Positions 17,501 through 24,718 of a stretch of DNA of 64,000 nucleotides are shown here, one piece after another (position 1 is the stretch's first letter; each line of letters starts with the position of its first letter). Source of the DNA: Paracoccaceae bacterium (GTDB lineage: Bacteria > Pseudomonadota > Alphaproteobacteria > Rhodobacterales > Rhodobacteraceae); NCBI GenBank assembly GCA_028097405.1, contig JAOHEK010000007.1, forward strand, positions 1-64,000. The letters run 5' to 3'. The notes under the pieces were generated by a model. It was given only the letters and a program-made list of their open reading frames with translations. It searched no databases and was not told the DNA's origin. The translations under genes were made by a program, and so were the position numbers.

Positions 17501-18248
17501 GGTCGCCTTCGGTTTTGACGGGTAGGTTGTAAATGTCGATTGTGCCGTCGAAGGATGAAGGGATCTTGACCGCGAATGCTCCGCTGTCGGATTCCACTTC
17601 GCCTGCCGCGATCAACTGGTTGTTGTTGACGACCACATTGATCAGTTCGCCCGCAGTGACGTTGTAGGCCTCAAGCCGCAAAGGATCGACGATGACTTCG
17701 ACCATTTCGTCGCGGTGGCCTGTTAGGGCGGCCTCTAGAACCGCATCCAAGCTTTCAAGCCTGTCTTGTAAGTCTTTGGCGTAACGCAACAAAGTGCGCT
17801 CGGGCAGGGCGCCGGTCAGGTTCACAATGATGATCGGGAATTCCGAGAAGTTTAGCTCGTTGATCGAATATTGGTCGGCACCATTGGGAAAGTTCGCCTC
17901 GGCGTTGTTCATGGCGTCGCGAATGTCGGCAAGGATCTTGGTCTTGTCCCAGCCAAATTCGAACTCAAGCGCAACGGCGGCATAGTTTTCTGCTGCAGTG
18001 CCTTGGATGGATTTTAATCCGTCCAGATCGGCCAGTTCGGTTTCCATCGGTTTGACCAGAAGCTTTTCGCTGTCTTCGGCAGAGATGCCGGGGAAGGGCA
18101 CGCTGACAAAGATCGCCGGGATCTCGATGTCGGGTTCGCCTTCTTTTGGCAGTTGGACATAAGCAAATGCGCCCGCGAGGATCGAGAGCGCAACAAACGC
18201 GATGACCATCCGCGCACGCGATGCGGCCCAATCGACGATGCCGGTCAT
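14511..18248 (-). CDS. RND efflux permease (AcrB/CusA superfamily), unusually long
   Basis: A 1245-residue inner-membrane proton-driven pump. RND hallmarks are the N-terminal helix, the porter blocks, and TM4 with GMLVDGAIVVVEYADKRIQD, where one of the two AcrB-type aspartates is replaced by Gly. LAGIVVNNNIVLIDTYQEYS lies in TM10. It is about 200 residues longer than AcrB. The extra length lies in a segment between the two halves (hydrophobic stretches RAALVPIVLYGLFIAAM and FLLGPVLFIAAAILSSIV) and in the second periplasmic loop. It overlaps the adaptor gene by 4 bases. No outer-membrane TolC gene is adjacent. Substrates cannot be predicted. Confidence 0.93.
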   Translation of the reverse strand: MTGIVDWAASRARMVIAFVALSILAGAFAYVQLPKEGEPDIEIPAIFVSVPFPGISAEDSEKLLVKPMETELADLDGLKSIQGTAAENYAAVALEFEFGWDKTKILADIRDAMNNAEANFPNGADQYSINELNFSEFPIIIVNLTGALPERTLLRYAKDLQDRLESLDAVLEAALTGHRDEMVEVIVDPLRLEAYNVTAGELINVVVNNNQLIAAGEVESDSGAFAVKIPSSFDGTIDIYNLPVKTEGDRVVTMGDIAEIRLTFEDRAGTARFNTEKTVALQVVKRKGFNIIDTADLIRAEVEAERATWPPELQEAIKVGTSNDQSRTVNSMVSQLEGSVLTAIALVMIVVLAALGPRSALLVGFAIPTSFLLCFALLAVMGISISNIVMFGLILAVGMLVDGAIVVVEYADKRIQDGVGPMKAYVEAAKRMFWPVVSSTATTLCAFLPMLFWPGVPGQFMGMLPVTLIFVLSASLVVALIYLPVMGGVAGRMSRSFEGASAALTRRLPWMIRAALVPIVLYGLFIAAMQTINPSYLTGGAAPLPFLLGPVLFIAAAILSSIVLGSARIERKRTRINTEGHRTPFGHFIAFIVGNPIMPVVTIAAVAFFVVTVFGYFGENNNGVEFFVDTEPEQAIVYVRARGNLGLVEKDALVSRVEAVIMETPGIDSAFAFAGEGGLNSNTGGASGPNDAIGQVQIELVPWGDRPAYAAENDIPLEDLDGNRVITDLEARLAVIPGIKYEVLNLAQGPASAKPVHLRLKSDNWVALQAATAKARAYFDTMPGLIAQEDNLPLPGIDWQIDVDVEEAGRYGADVAIVGGMVQLVTRGIFLDTMRVDSSDEEVEIRVRLPESDRVLATLDTLKVRTPDGLIPLSNFITRKPVAQLSQINRIDQKRFFDVKAGVEPGMVKIMQDDEILGYASETTEAAAENGDSRVIEKDGSFYRNFSMNDPVFANDRLALVETVQSEGISFVPVNPNERIEVLTQWIETTDPFPNVDWEWTGDQEDQAESAAFLQTGFSAALGLMFIILLAQFNSVYNAVLVLLAVVLSTAGVLIGMLVMDQPFSIIMTGTGIVALAGIVVNNNIVLIDTYQEYSRYMPRIEAIIRTAEARIRPVLLTTITTMAGLSPMMFGLSLDFIGGGYSVDSPTALWWKQLATAVVFGLGIATVLTLVFTPSMLALRIWCWSILGFVLTALSALTGGRRSASARDWALSRAARNQKATEVIWDVDADPSSPRATPTLQVAE

Positions 18249-19489
18249 TGCGAGGCTTCCCGGTAGGTGGTTGCGACGGCGACGCCGTCGGTGACATATT
18301 CCTGACCGGTCACGATGACGTCCGCCACATCGTCAAGGCCAGAGACCCAAATGCCATCAGGGGTATCGCGTATGACGGCGATTTCGTTGAAGACAGCTTT
18401 GTTATCCTGAACGATCCGCACCCCCAGATCACCGTCATCGTTCAACGTCAGGGCGGATTGCGGTAAGATATGTGCCATTTGACCGTCAGATTGTATTGCG
18501 ATTTCAGCAGTTTGCCCGTCGCGGATGGCTAAGTCATCATTGGCCACATCGACATCAACCCGGAACGTTCGCGTGGTGGGGTCGGCTGCGCGCGATATGA
18601 AAGTGACTTGGCCCGTCACTTCGCGCCCAGATGATAGGCGCGCATTCGCAGTGGCCCCGATTTCGACCCGATCCACCAGAGTTTCGGGCACAAATCCTAC
18701 CAGTTTGATCGTCTCAAGCTGAATGATCGTGGCGCAAAGTCCGCCGGTTTGCATCAAGGTGCCCAGTTCTGCGGTGTCGCTTTCCAAAATGCCCGAGAAG
18801 GGTGCGCGAATTTCAAGTTTGCTGAGTTCGTTTTCAGCGGCTGCGACCGAGGCTTCGGCGGCTTGAATGCCTGATTTGGCGCTTTCAACGCCCGAGTTTG
18901 CCGCCTGTACGCCTGCGCGCGCGGCCTCCATCGATGCTTTTGTCTGGGCCACGCGTGTGTCGGTGGCAAAGCCGCCCTCAGACAACCGGCTTGCGGCGCG
19001 TTCGTTGATTTCTGCTTCGACCGATCGTGCGCGGGCTTCTAACAGTCGGGCTTCGGCTTCGGGGACGCGGGTGACCGCTTCGCGTAGCCGGGCTTGGGTT
19101 TCCACCAATGCGATCTGGCGCGTGCCGGGGTCCAGAACGCAGAGCAGATCGCCTTCGCTGACCATGGCGCCGCGCCGGGTGGGCGTGCTGATGATCCGAC
19201 CGATTGTCTCGGCGCGCAATTCGACCTGACGCGAGGCTTCGGTATTTCCGCGCAACACGACAGCCCCGTTCACAGTTTGAGCCGTCGATTGCATGGCAAC
19301 AACCGAAACGCCCTGAGGCAAGGCATCGGCTGAGGTTTTCGTCGCATCGGGGGTGGTTTCTGCGTCATCGCTTATGGCAGGCGCCGAAGCTTCGGCACCG
19401 GCGAATTCGAACAAGGCATCCCGCTCGAGCACAACAAAATACAGTACTGCGACCACCAAAATAGCAGTTATTACAGAAAACAGTCGCAT
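18245..19489 (-). CDS. RND periplasmic adaptor (membrane fusion protein)
   Basis: A 414-residue adaptor linking the inner-membrane pump to an outer-membrane channel. It has an N-terminal membrane anchor (MRLFSVITAILVVAVLYFVV). A lipoyl-like half motif ETIGRIISTPTRRGAMVSEG follows. A long Ala/Glu-rich coiled-coil hairpin covers about residues 125-215, the second lipoyl half is IRAPFSGILESDTAELG, and a beta-barrel domain completes it. ATG at 19489 is used, with GAGGACA upstream, in preference to a TTG ten codons earlier. It is the first gene of the two-gene pump operon and has palindromic elements just upstream. Confidence 0.93.
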   Translation of the reverse strand: MRLFSVITAILVVAVLYFVVLERDALFEFAGAEASAPAISDDAETTPDATKTSADALPQGVSVVAMQSTAQTVNGAVVLRGNTEASRQVELRAETIGRIISTPTRRGAMVSEGDLLCVLDPGTRQIALVETQARLREAVTRVPEAEARLLEARARSVEAEINERAASRLSEGGFATDTRVAQTKASMEAARAGVQAANSGVESAKSGIQAAEASVAAAENELSKLEIRAPFSGILESDTAELGTLMQTGGLCATIIQLETIKLVGFVPETLVDRVEIGATANARLSSGREVTGQVTFISRAADPTTRTFRVDVDVANDDLAIRDGQTAEIAIQSDGQMAHILPQSALTLNDDGDLGVRIVQDNKAVFNEIAVIRDTPDGIWVSGLDDVADVIVTGQEYVTDGVAVATTYREASQ

Positions 19490-19511
19490 GACTAAATTGT
19501 CCTCAATGTGA

Positions 19512-19568
19512 GCGGACAAAACTGTCCGCGCGTTCGTCTCACTGTTCTATACGCTGAACTGATCAGTT
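19512..19568 (-). promoter_or_regulatory. Palindromes upstream of the RND operon
   Basis: Two inverted repeats lie in front of the adaptor start: GCGGAC-AAAACT-GTCCGC at 19512-19529 and the perfect 12-bp palindrome AACTGATCAGTT at 19557-19568. Pump operons are commonly repressed by TetR or MarR proteins at such sites. No regulator gene is adjacent, so this is an inference. Confidence 0.45.
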
Positions 19569-19691
19569 TAGATTATACAAATCGTCACGTTCCTGCAAGA
19601 TTTCAACCCGAACTAAGCTTTGAGTTCTTTGCAATCCTGCCATGCACGCGCTAAGAGAACGCAGATTTGACAAACCGGGCGAGGAAACACG

Positions 19692-20345
19692 GTGTCTGAT
19701 ACAGATTCATTCGTCTCTGAAGTCTCGGAAGAGGTGCGCAAAGACAAGCTTTACAAGTTGATGCGCCGTTTTGGCTGGATACCGATCACGTTGATCGTTC
19801 TGGTGGTCGGTGGGGCGTCGTTTGTTGAATGGCAAAAGGCACAGGCGCGCAGTGCTGCAGAAGCAACGGGCGATGCGCTGATTTCCGCTTTGGCAGAAAA
19901 TACACCCGAGGCACGCGCTACAGCCTTTGAAAGCTATACACCAGATGGATCGCCCGAACAGCGCGCGGTTGTGGCTTTGTTGCGTGCGGCGGCCGAAACC
20001 GAAGCGGGTGAAGAGGCAAAAGCGCGCGACACATTGGATGGCGTTGCGGCCAGCGCTGACACTCCGGCGATTTACCGCGATTTGGCTATCCTGAAGTCCG
20101 TCATGTTGCCGGGGTCGGCCCCCGAAGCGCGGATCGAACAATTGGCGCCCTTGATGGTGGCAGGCAACCCATACCGGCTGCTGGCCATTGAACAGCGCGC
20201 CTTTGCCGAGATTGAACTGGGCGAGACGGAAACTGCCATCCAGACCTTGGAAGGCATAGTTGCGGATGCTGGTCGAACCGAGGCCTTGCGTCGTCGCGCC
20301 GGACAGTTAATTGTGGCTTTGGGTGGGACGCTTAGCGAAAGCTAG
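19692..20345 (+). CDS. YfgM-like membrane-anchored tetratricopeptide protein
   Basis: A 217-residue protein with a cytoplasmic N-tail rich in Ser and Glu (VSEVSEEVRKDKLYKLMRRF). One membrane helix (WIPITLIVLVVGGASFVEW, about 28-47) follows, and then periplasmic helical TPR-like repeats (ETEAGEEAKARDTLDGVA, IEQRAFAEIELGETETAIQT). YfgM works with the SecYEG/PpiD insertion site and periplasmic chaperones. The call is supported by the conserved order yfgM-bamB-der seen here. It starts with GTG. The last part of the gene lies shortly upstream of the bamB start. Confidence 0.85.
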   Translation: MSDTDSFVSEVSEEVRKDKLYKLMRRFGWIPITLIVLVVGGASFVEWQKAQARSAAEATGDALISALAENTPEARATAFESYTPDGSPEQRAVVALLRAAAETEAGEEAKARDTLDGVAASADTPAIYRDLAILKSVMLPGSAPEARIEQLAPLMVAGNPYRLLAIEQRAFAEIELGETETAIQTLEGIVADAGRTEALRRRAGQLIVALGGTLSES

Positions 20346-20376
20346 GACCGGATTGACGAAGGCTGAGGGGCTGTTT

Positions 20377-21675
20377 GTGAGACATCTTGGGTTTTCATTG
20401 GTGATCTTGGCCGCATTGGCGGCTTGTGGCGAACGCGAGGAAATCATTGCGGGCGAACGTCTGACGATCGAGGGCATCGCTGATCCTGAAATCGTCAATC
20501 GGGCTGATCCAATTGCCTTGCCGCCGCAACTGATCAACGCCAACTGGACTCATGTCAGCGGCAACAACAGTCACCGGATTGCGCACCCAGCGCTTGGCGC
20601 GTCGTTATCGCAAGCTTGGAGCGTCAACATCGGCCCCGGCAATGGTCGTAGACATCGCCTTACGGCGGATCCGGTTGTGTCGGATGGCCGGATTTACACG
20701 ATGGACAGCCAGTCTGGGGTTGCTGCGTTTTCAACCCGCGGTGGAACGCCGCTTTGGGCGCGGAACCTTACACCGGCAGCGGATGATCCAAAGGATTCGT
20801 CCAGCGGCGGTCTGGCCATTGGCGGCGGCAGCCTGTTTGCCACCACGGGCTTTGGCGAACTGACGGCGATGAACGCAACAAGCGGCGCGATCCAATGGGT
20901 TCAGAGCTTTGATAGTGCCGCCTCAGGCGCGCCGACCTATGCCGATGGTGTCGTGTATGTGGTGACGCGTAATTCGATTGGATGGGCGTTGGACGCCACG
21001 ACGGGGCGGATCCTGTGGCAAGCTTTGGGGGCGACAAGCCCGTCTGGGATCAATGGCGGTGCGGCTCCGGTGATTGCGGGCGAACAGGTGGTTTTTCCGC
21101 TGACCTCGGGCCAGCTTATCGCGGCCAACATCGCCACTGGCGACCAGACATGGGCTGCGAGTGTCGCAGGCCAACGTCCGGGGCGTGCCTTTAGTCGGTT
21201 TTCCGACCTTAGTGCGGATCCTGTCGTGGCCAATGGGGCCGTCTTTGTCGGTAATAACTCAGGTCGCGCCGGAGCCTTCAACGCTGCAAATGGCCAACGC
21301 ATTTGGCGTGTGAACCAAGGGGCCATCAGCCCTATGGCCATCGCGGGTGGTTCGGTCTTTCTGGTGACAGATGAAAACCGGTTTATGCGGTTGGATGCCG
21401 AAACGGGCGAGCCGATCTGGTCTAGCGATCTGCCGTTCTTCACCAATCGCAACATTCGGCGTCGCGAGAAAACCTTTGTCCACTTTGGGCCGGTTTTGGC
21501 AGGCGGGCGCTTAATCCTTGCCTCTGACGACGGCGTCTTGCGCCAGTTTGATCCGGTTTCGGGTCGTTTGATCGGTGCGGTCAATTTACCGGACGGTGCG
21601 GCACGTAACCCTGTTGTGGCCGGAGGCACTCTTTACATTGTTACCGAAAACGGTCAGCTACACGCCTTCCGCTAA
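20377..21675 (+). CDS. bamB: Outer membrane assembly lipoprotein BamB
   Basis: A 432-residue beta-propeller lipoprotein of the BAM complex that folds outer-membrane proteins. The signal VRHLGFSLVILAALAAC ends in the lipobox LAAC. PQQ-like blades follow (GVAAFSTRGGTPLWARNL, LTAMNATSGAIQW, GWALDATTGRILWQALGA, FNAANGQRIWRVNQG, RLDAETGEPIWSSDLPF). GTG at 20377 was chosen because it begins the lipoprotein signal and has GAGGGG upstream. A longer in-frame extension would bury the signal. Its neighbours yfgM and der support the assignment. Confidence 0.93.
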   Translation: MRHLGFSLVILAALAACGEREEIIAGERLTIEGIADPEIVNRADPIALPPQLINANWTHVSGNNSHRIAHPALGASLSQAWSVNIGPGNGRRHRLTADPVVSDGRIYTMDSQSGVAAFSTRGGTPLWARNLTPAADDPKDSSSGGLAIGGGSLFATTGFGELTAMNATSGAIQWVQSFDSAASGAPTYADGVVYVVTRNSIGWALDATTGRILWQALGATSPSGINGGAAPVIAGEQVVFPLTSGQLIAANIATGDQTWAASVAGQRPGRAFSRFSDLSADPVVANGAVFVGNNSGRAGAFNAANGQRIWRVNQGAISPMAIAGGSVFLVTDENRFMRLDAETGEPIWSSDLPFFTNRNIRRREKTFVHFGPVLAGGRLILASDDGVLRQFDPVSGRLIGAVNLPDGAARNPVVAGGTLYIVTENGQLHAFR

Positions 21676-21690
21676 TCTTCGGACTGCAAA

Positions 21691-23160
21691 ATGAGCTTCA
21701 CACTGGCAATCGTCGGACGCCCCAATGTGGGCAAGTCGACACTGTTTAACCGTTTGGTTGGCAAACGTTTGGCATTGGTCGATGACCAGCCGGGTGTTAC
21801 GCGTGATCTGCGTGAAGGGGCCGCGCGGTTAGGCGATTTAGATTTCACGGTGATTGACACTGCGGGTCTGGAAGAAGCCACCGACGAAAGCCTTGAAGGC
21901 CGGATGCGTCGGTTGACGGAACGCGCGGTGGAAATGGCTGATGCTTGTCTTTTCCTTGTTGATGCGCGCACGGGTATTCTGCCTGCGGATGAGATTTTCG
22001 CTGATATCCTGCGCCGCAAGTCCGCCCATGTGATTGTCGGGGCCAACAAGGCCGAAGGGCGCGCCGCCGAAGCCGGGATAATCGAGGCTTATTCTTTGGG
22101 CCTTGGTGATCCGATTGGCTTGTCTGCGGAACATGGCGAGGGCATGAGCGATTTGATCGCTGCCCTTTATCCCGTGGCCGAACTGGCCAAAGAAAAAGCC
22201 GACCGCGTGGCGGAAGCCGCACCTTTGACGAATGTGGATGTCTCGGACGACGATGGCGACACAAGCTTGCCCATGCCGACGCGTGACCGCCCGATGCAGA
22301 TCGCTGTCGTGGGGCGTCCGAACGCCGGAAAATCCACCCTGATCAATCAGCTGATCGGCGAGGATCGTCTGTTGACTGGCCCGGAACCGGGCATCACCCG
22401 CGACGCCATATCGTTGCCGTTTGCGTGGAACGACACACCGGTCCGCATCTTTGACACAGCGGGTATGCGTAAAAAGGCGCGTGTGCAGGAAAAGCTGGAA
22501 AAGCTGTCCGTCGCCGATGGATTGCGCGCAGTGAAGTTCGCCGAGGTCGTGATTGTATTGTTGGATGCGGCCATCCCGTTTGAACAACAAGACCTGCGTA
22601 TCGCCGATCTGGCCGAACGCGAAGGCCGCGCGGTGGTCGTCGCGGTGAACAAATGGGACATTGAAGATGCCAAACAGGAAAAGCTGCGCGACCTAAAGGA
22701 AAGCTTCGAGCGTCTGTTACCACAGTTGCGCGGCGCTCCGCTTGTGACGGTCTCGGCCAAAACGGGGCGTGGTATGGATCGCCTGCACGAAGCTGTCATT
22801 CAAGCCTATACCGTCTGGAACCGCCGCATCAGCACCTCGGCTATCAACCGCTGGCTTGCGGCCATGGTCGAAGCGCATCCGCCTCCCGCTCCGGGCGGGC
22901 GGCGCATCAAGCTGCGGTATGCAACCCAAGCCAAGACACGACCTCCGGGTTTTGTCGTGATGGCGTCTTTCCCCGATAAGCTGGCCGAAAGCTATAAGCG
23001 GTATCTGGTCAATGGGTTGCGCGAAGACTTCGACATGCCCGGCACACCAATCCGACTGACGTTTCGCGGCCAAGGCGACCAGAATCCTTACAAAAACAAG
23101 AAGAAACCGGGGCCGTCTAAGTTGCGCAAACACCTTGGCAAACCATCATTTAAGGACTGA
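21691..23160 (+). CDS. der: Ribosome biogenesis GTPase Der (EngA)
   Basis: A 489-residue double GTPase needed for 50S subunit maturation. The first G domain has [12 protein letters not shown] and DTAGLE; the second has [27 protein letters not shown] and NKWD. A KH-like domain closes the protein ([20 protein letters not shown]). In the first domain the usual NKxD reads NKAE, with Glu for Asp, which I believe recurs in alphaproteobacteria. A short acidic linker ([12 protein letters not shown]) joins the domains. It is the third gene of the yfgM-bamB-der unit, and the LRR gene follows 2 bases after its stop. Confidence 0.97.
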   Translation: MSFTLAIVGRPNVGKSTLFNRLVGKRLALVDDQPGVTRDLREGAARLGDLDFTVIDTAGLEEATDESLEGRMRRLTERAVEMADACLFLVDARTGILPADEIFADILRRKSAHVIVGANKAEGRAAEAGIIEAYSLGLGDPIGLSAEHGEGMSDLIAALYPVAELAKEKADRVAEAAPLTNVDVSDDDGDTSLPMPTRDRPMQIAVVGRPNAGKSTLINQLIGEDRLLTGPEPGITRDAISLPFAWNDTPVRIFDTAGMRKKARVQEKLEKLSVADGLRAVKFAEVVIVLLDAAIPFEQQDLRIADLAEREGRAVVVAVNKWDIEDAKQEKLRDLKESFERLLPQLRGAPLVTVSAKTGRGMDRLHEAVIQAYTVWNRRISTSAINRWLAAMVEAHPPPAPGGRRIKLRYATQAKTRPPGFVVMASFPDKLAESYKRYLVNGLREDFDMPGTPIRLTFRGQGDQNPYKNKKKPGPSKLRKHLGKPSFKD

Positions 23161-23162
23161 GC

Positions 23163-23834
23163 ATGGGGCGACTACTGATCGGATTGATCATGTTCGTCGT
23201 CATCCTTGGCGTCGGTGTTTTCGTGATCGCGACACCGGGCACCAGCGAGGCCTATGCCGAAGCTGAAAAGCGCATTGCAGCAGCGCGCGACGAAGACGCG
23301 CGTGTTCTGCGGTTGGATGATCTGGCGAACTTAGGGAGGCTACCGCCCGAGTTGGGCGAGATGACCGAACTGATCCAGATCAACCTTCGCGGCACCGCAA
23401 TCCACGACCTGACACCTCTGTCGGGGCTGAAGAACCTGCGCATCCTCAGCCTTCGCGATACCTTGGTGGAAGACCTAACACCGCTGTCCGATCTGCCCAA
23501 GCTTGACACGCTGGATATTTCGCACACTTGGGTGCACGATTTGTCGCCGCTGACTACAATACCCGCTCTTCGGCGGATCGATATTGGCGGGACATGGATC
23601 GCAAGCCTAGAACCCGCACTTGCCATGGCGCGCCTTGATTGGATCAACATGCACCAAGGGTATGCCTCGGACGGTTCTCAGCAGTATTACGACGCGCTGG
23701 CGACGAAAGGCGTGACCGTAAACAACGGACGTGCTTTTCAGGACGACTTTCGCCCCAGCGTCTGGTTTTTGACTAAGCTTCGGATCTCGCGGTCGATCAA
23801 ACGGGTGCGCTTGGGGCTGAAAGCGTTGGACTAG
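23163..23834 (+). CDS. Leucine-rich-repeat protein with N-terminal membrane anchor
   Basis: A 223-residue protein. A hydrophobic start (MGRLLIGLIMFVVILGVGVF) acts as signal anchor. About four 22-residue leucine-rich repeats of the form LxxLxxLxxLxIxxTxVxDLTPL follow (LTPLSGLKNLRILSLRDT, LTPLSDLPKLDTLDIS). The C terminus is basic. It probably faces the periplasm and binds a protein partner, which is unknown. It starts 2 bases after der and is therefore probably co-transcribed with it. It shares repeat style with the larger LRR protein at 26.4-27.6 kb. Confidence 0.85.
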   Translation: MGRLLIGLIMFVVILGVGVFVIATPGTSEAYAEAEKRIAAARDEDARVLRLDDLANLGRLPPELGEMTELIQINLRGTAIHDLTPLSGLKNLRILSLRDTLVEDLTPLSDLPKLDTLDISHTWVHDLSPLTTIPALRRIDIGGTWIASLEPALAMARLDWINMHQGYASDGSQQYYDALATKGVTVNNGRAFQDDFRPSVWFLTKLRISRSIKRVRLGLKALD

Positions 23835-23986
23835 GGACGTGCAGAGTTAATAGTGAACGCCAATTTGGGCGAGCCAAATGGCTGCTAGGTGGGGCGAAAC
23901 GGACCTTGACGACGCGCGCTTGAAAGTCGGCTAAGCTGAAAATCAATTCGATCAAATTGATTTTGGTGAAGGTGATATATGTAGAC

Positions 23987-24030
23987 TACGATTTTGGACC
24001 GGTGGTGGCCGGTCACTTACGATTTTGGAC
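23987..24030 (+). repeat. 13-base direct repeat, 31 bases apart
   Basis: TACGATTTTGGAC occurs at 23987-23999 and again at 24018-24030. The period of 31 is not a multiple of three. It sits exactly at the 5' end of the next gene, whose reading frame matches the second copy only. Confidence 0.75.
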
Positions 24031-24671
24031 TGATCAAATCGGACATCCACAGCGTTGCTGCCCTGCGTTCCGAAATGTACGAAGAGGCTGGCTTTAAGGC
24101 CACATCGGGTTGGTTAGATGACCCGCTGGAGCAATGCTTTTCCGTTCTTGAGCCACTGACCCCAGCCCCAACAAAAGAACTGTTTATCGCAACAACGTTT
24201 GGCTGGACCGCCTTTCTCTCGAATGGATGCCGCGGCTCGCACCCATTCCTCCCAATGTTCCAGTTGTCAAAGGCTCTTTACGTTCCTGCGCTTCGTGTCT
24301 GCCAATCTCCTGCCGCTGCGCGTTATCAGGCGGTGATCATGGAAGTCTATGATACGCCTCAATCTGGCGCAGACGAACGTGGATATCGCCGCAGCATAGC
24401 CGCGGCCAATGATGGCGGGCAGTGGGTCTTTGAACAATCCGGTTCACCATATCCATTTGAGGACTTGTCGAAGTATGAAGCGCGACTGAAACGCGATCGA
24501 TTCACCCCCGAAATGCTCTCCTTTTACCTCGAAAACTTGGGAATTCCGAAGTTCACTGACGGTACCCTTCAGCCAGATGGAATAAGCAAGAGCTTTGTGC
24601 TGGCGAAGGCAGAACACGGACATCTTCCCAGCTACTCACTTTGTGAAGCGAAAGCACTTTGGGTTTCTTGA
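23994..24671 (+). CDS. Unrecognised protein, 5' end uncertain
   Basis: A coherent 225-codon frame without a family I recognise. There are aromatic and proline-rich stretches (NGCRGSHPFLPMFQLSKALY, GGQWVFEQSGSPYPFEDLSK) and an ending CEAKALWVS. It lacks a signal peptide or clear membrane helix. It may resemble a small sensor or immunity-like cytoplasmic protein, but nothing supports a function. The only upstream start is TTG at 23994 (ATG first appears at 24079, MYEEAGF). The first codons lie inside a 31-base imperfect duplication. Without that duplication, GTG at 23972 would read VIYVDYDFG straight into DFGLIKSD. The gene may thus be damaged at its start. It is followed by an IS element 47 bases after its stop. 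Confidence 0.55.
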   Translation: MDRWWPVTYDFGLIKSDIHSVAALRSEMYEEAGFKATSGWLDDPLEQCFSVLEPLTPAPTKELFIATTFGWTAFLSNGCRGSHPFLPMFQLSKALYVPALRVCQSPAAARYQAVIMEVYDTPQSGADERGYRRSIAAANDGGQWVFEQSGSPYPFEDLSKYEARLKRDRFTPEMLSFYLENLGIPKFTDGTLQPDGISKSFVLAKAEHGHLPSYSLCEAKALWVS

Positions 24672-24718
24672 GCCAGAAAATCGGGCATTCGTGCGGCGTG
24701 CAGCAGTCGACGCTGTGG

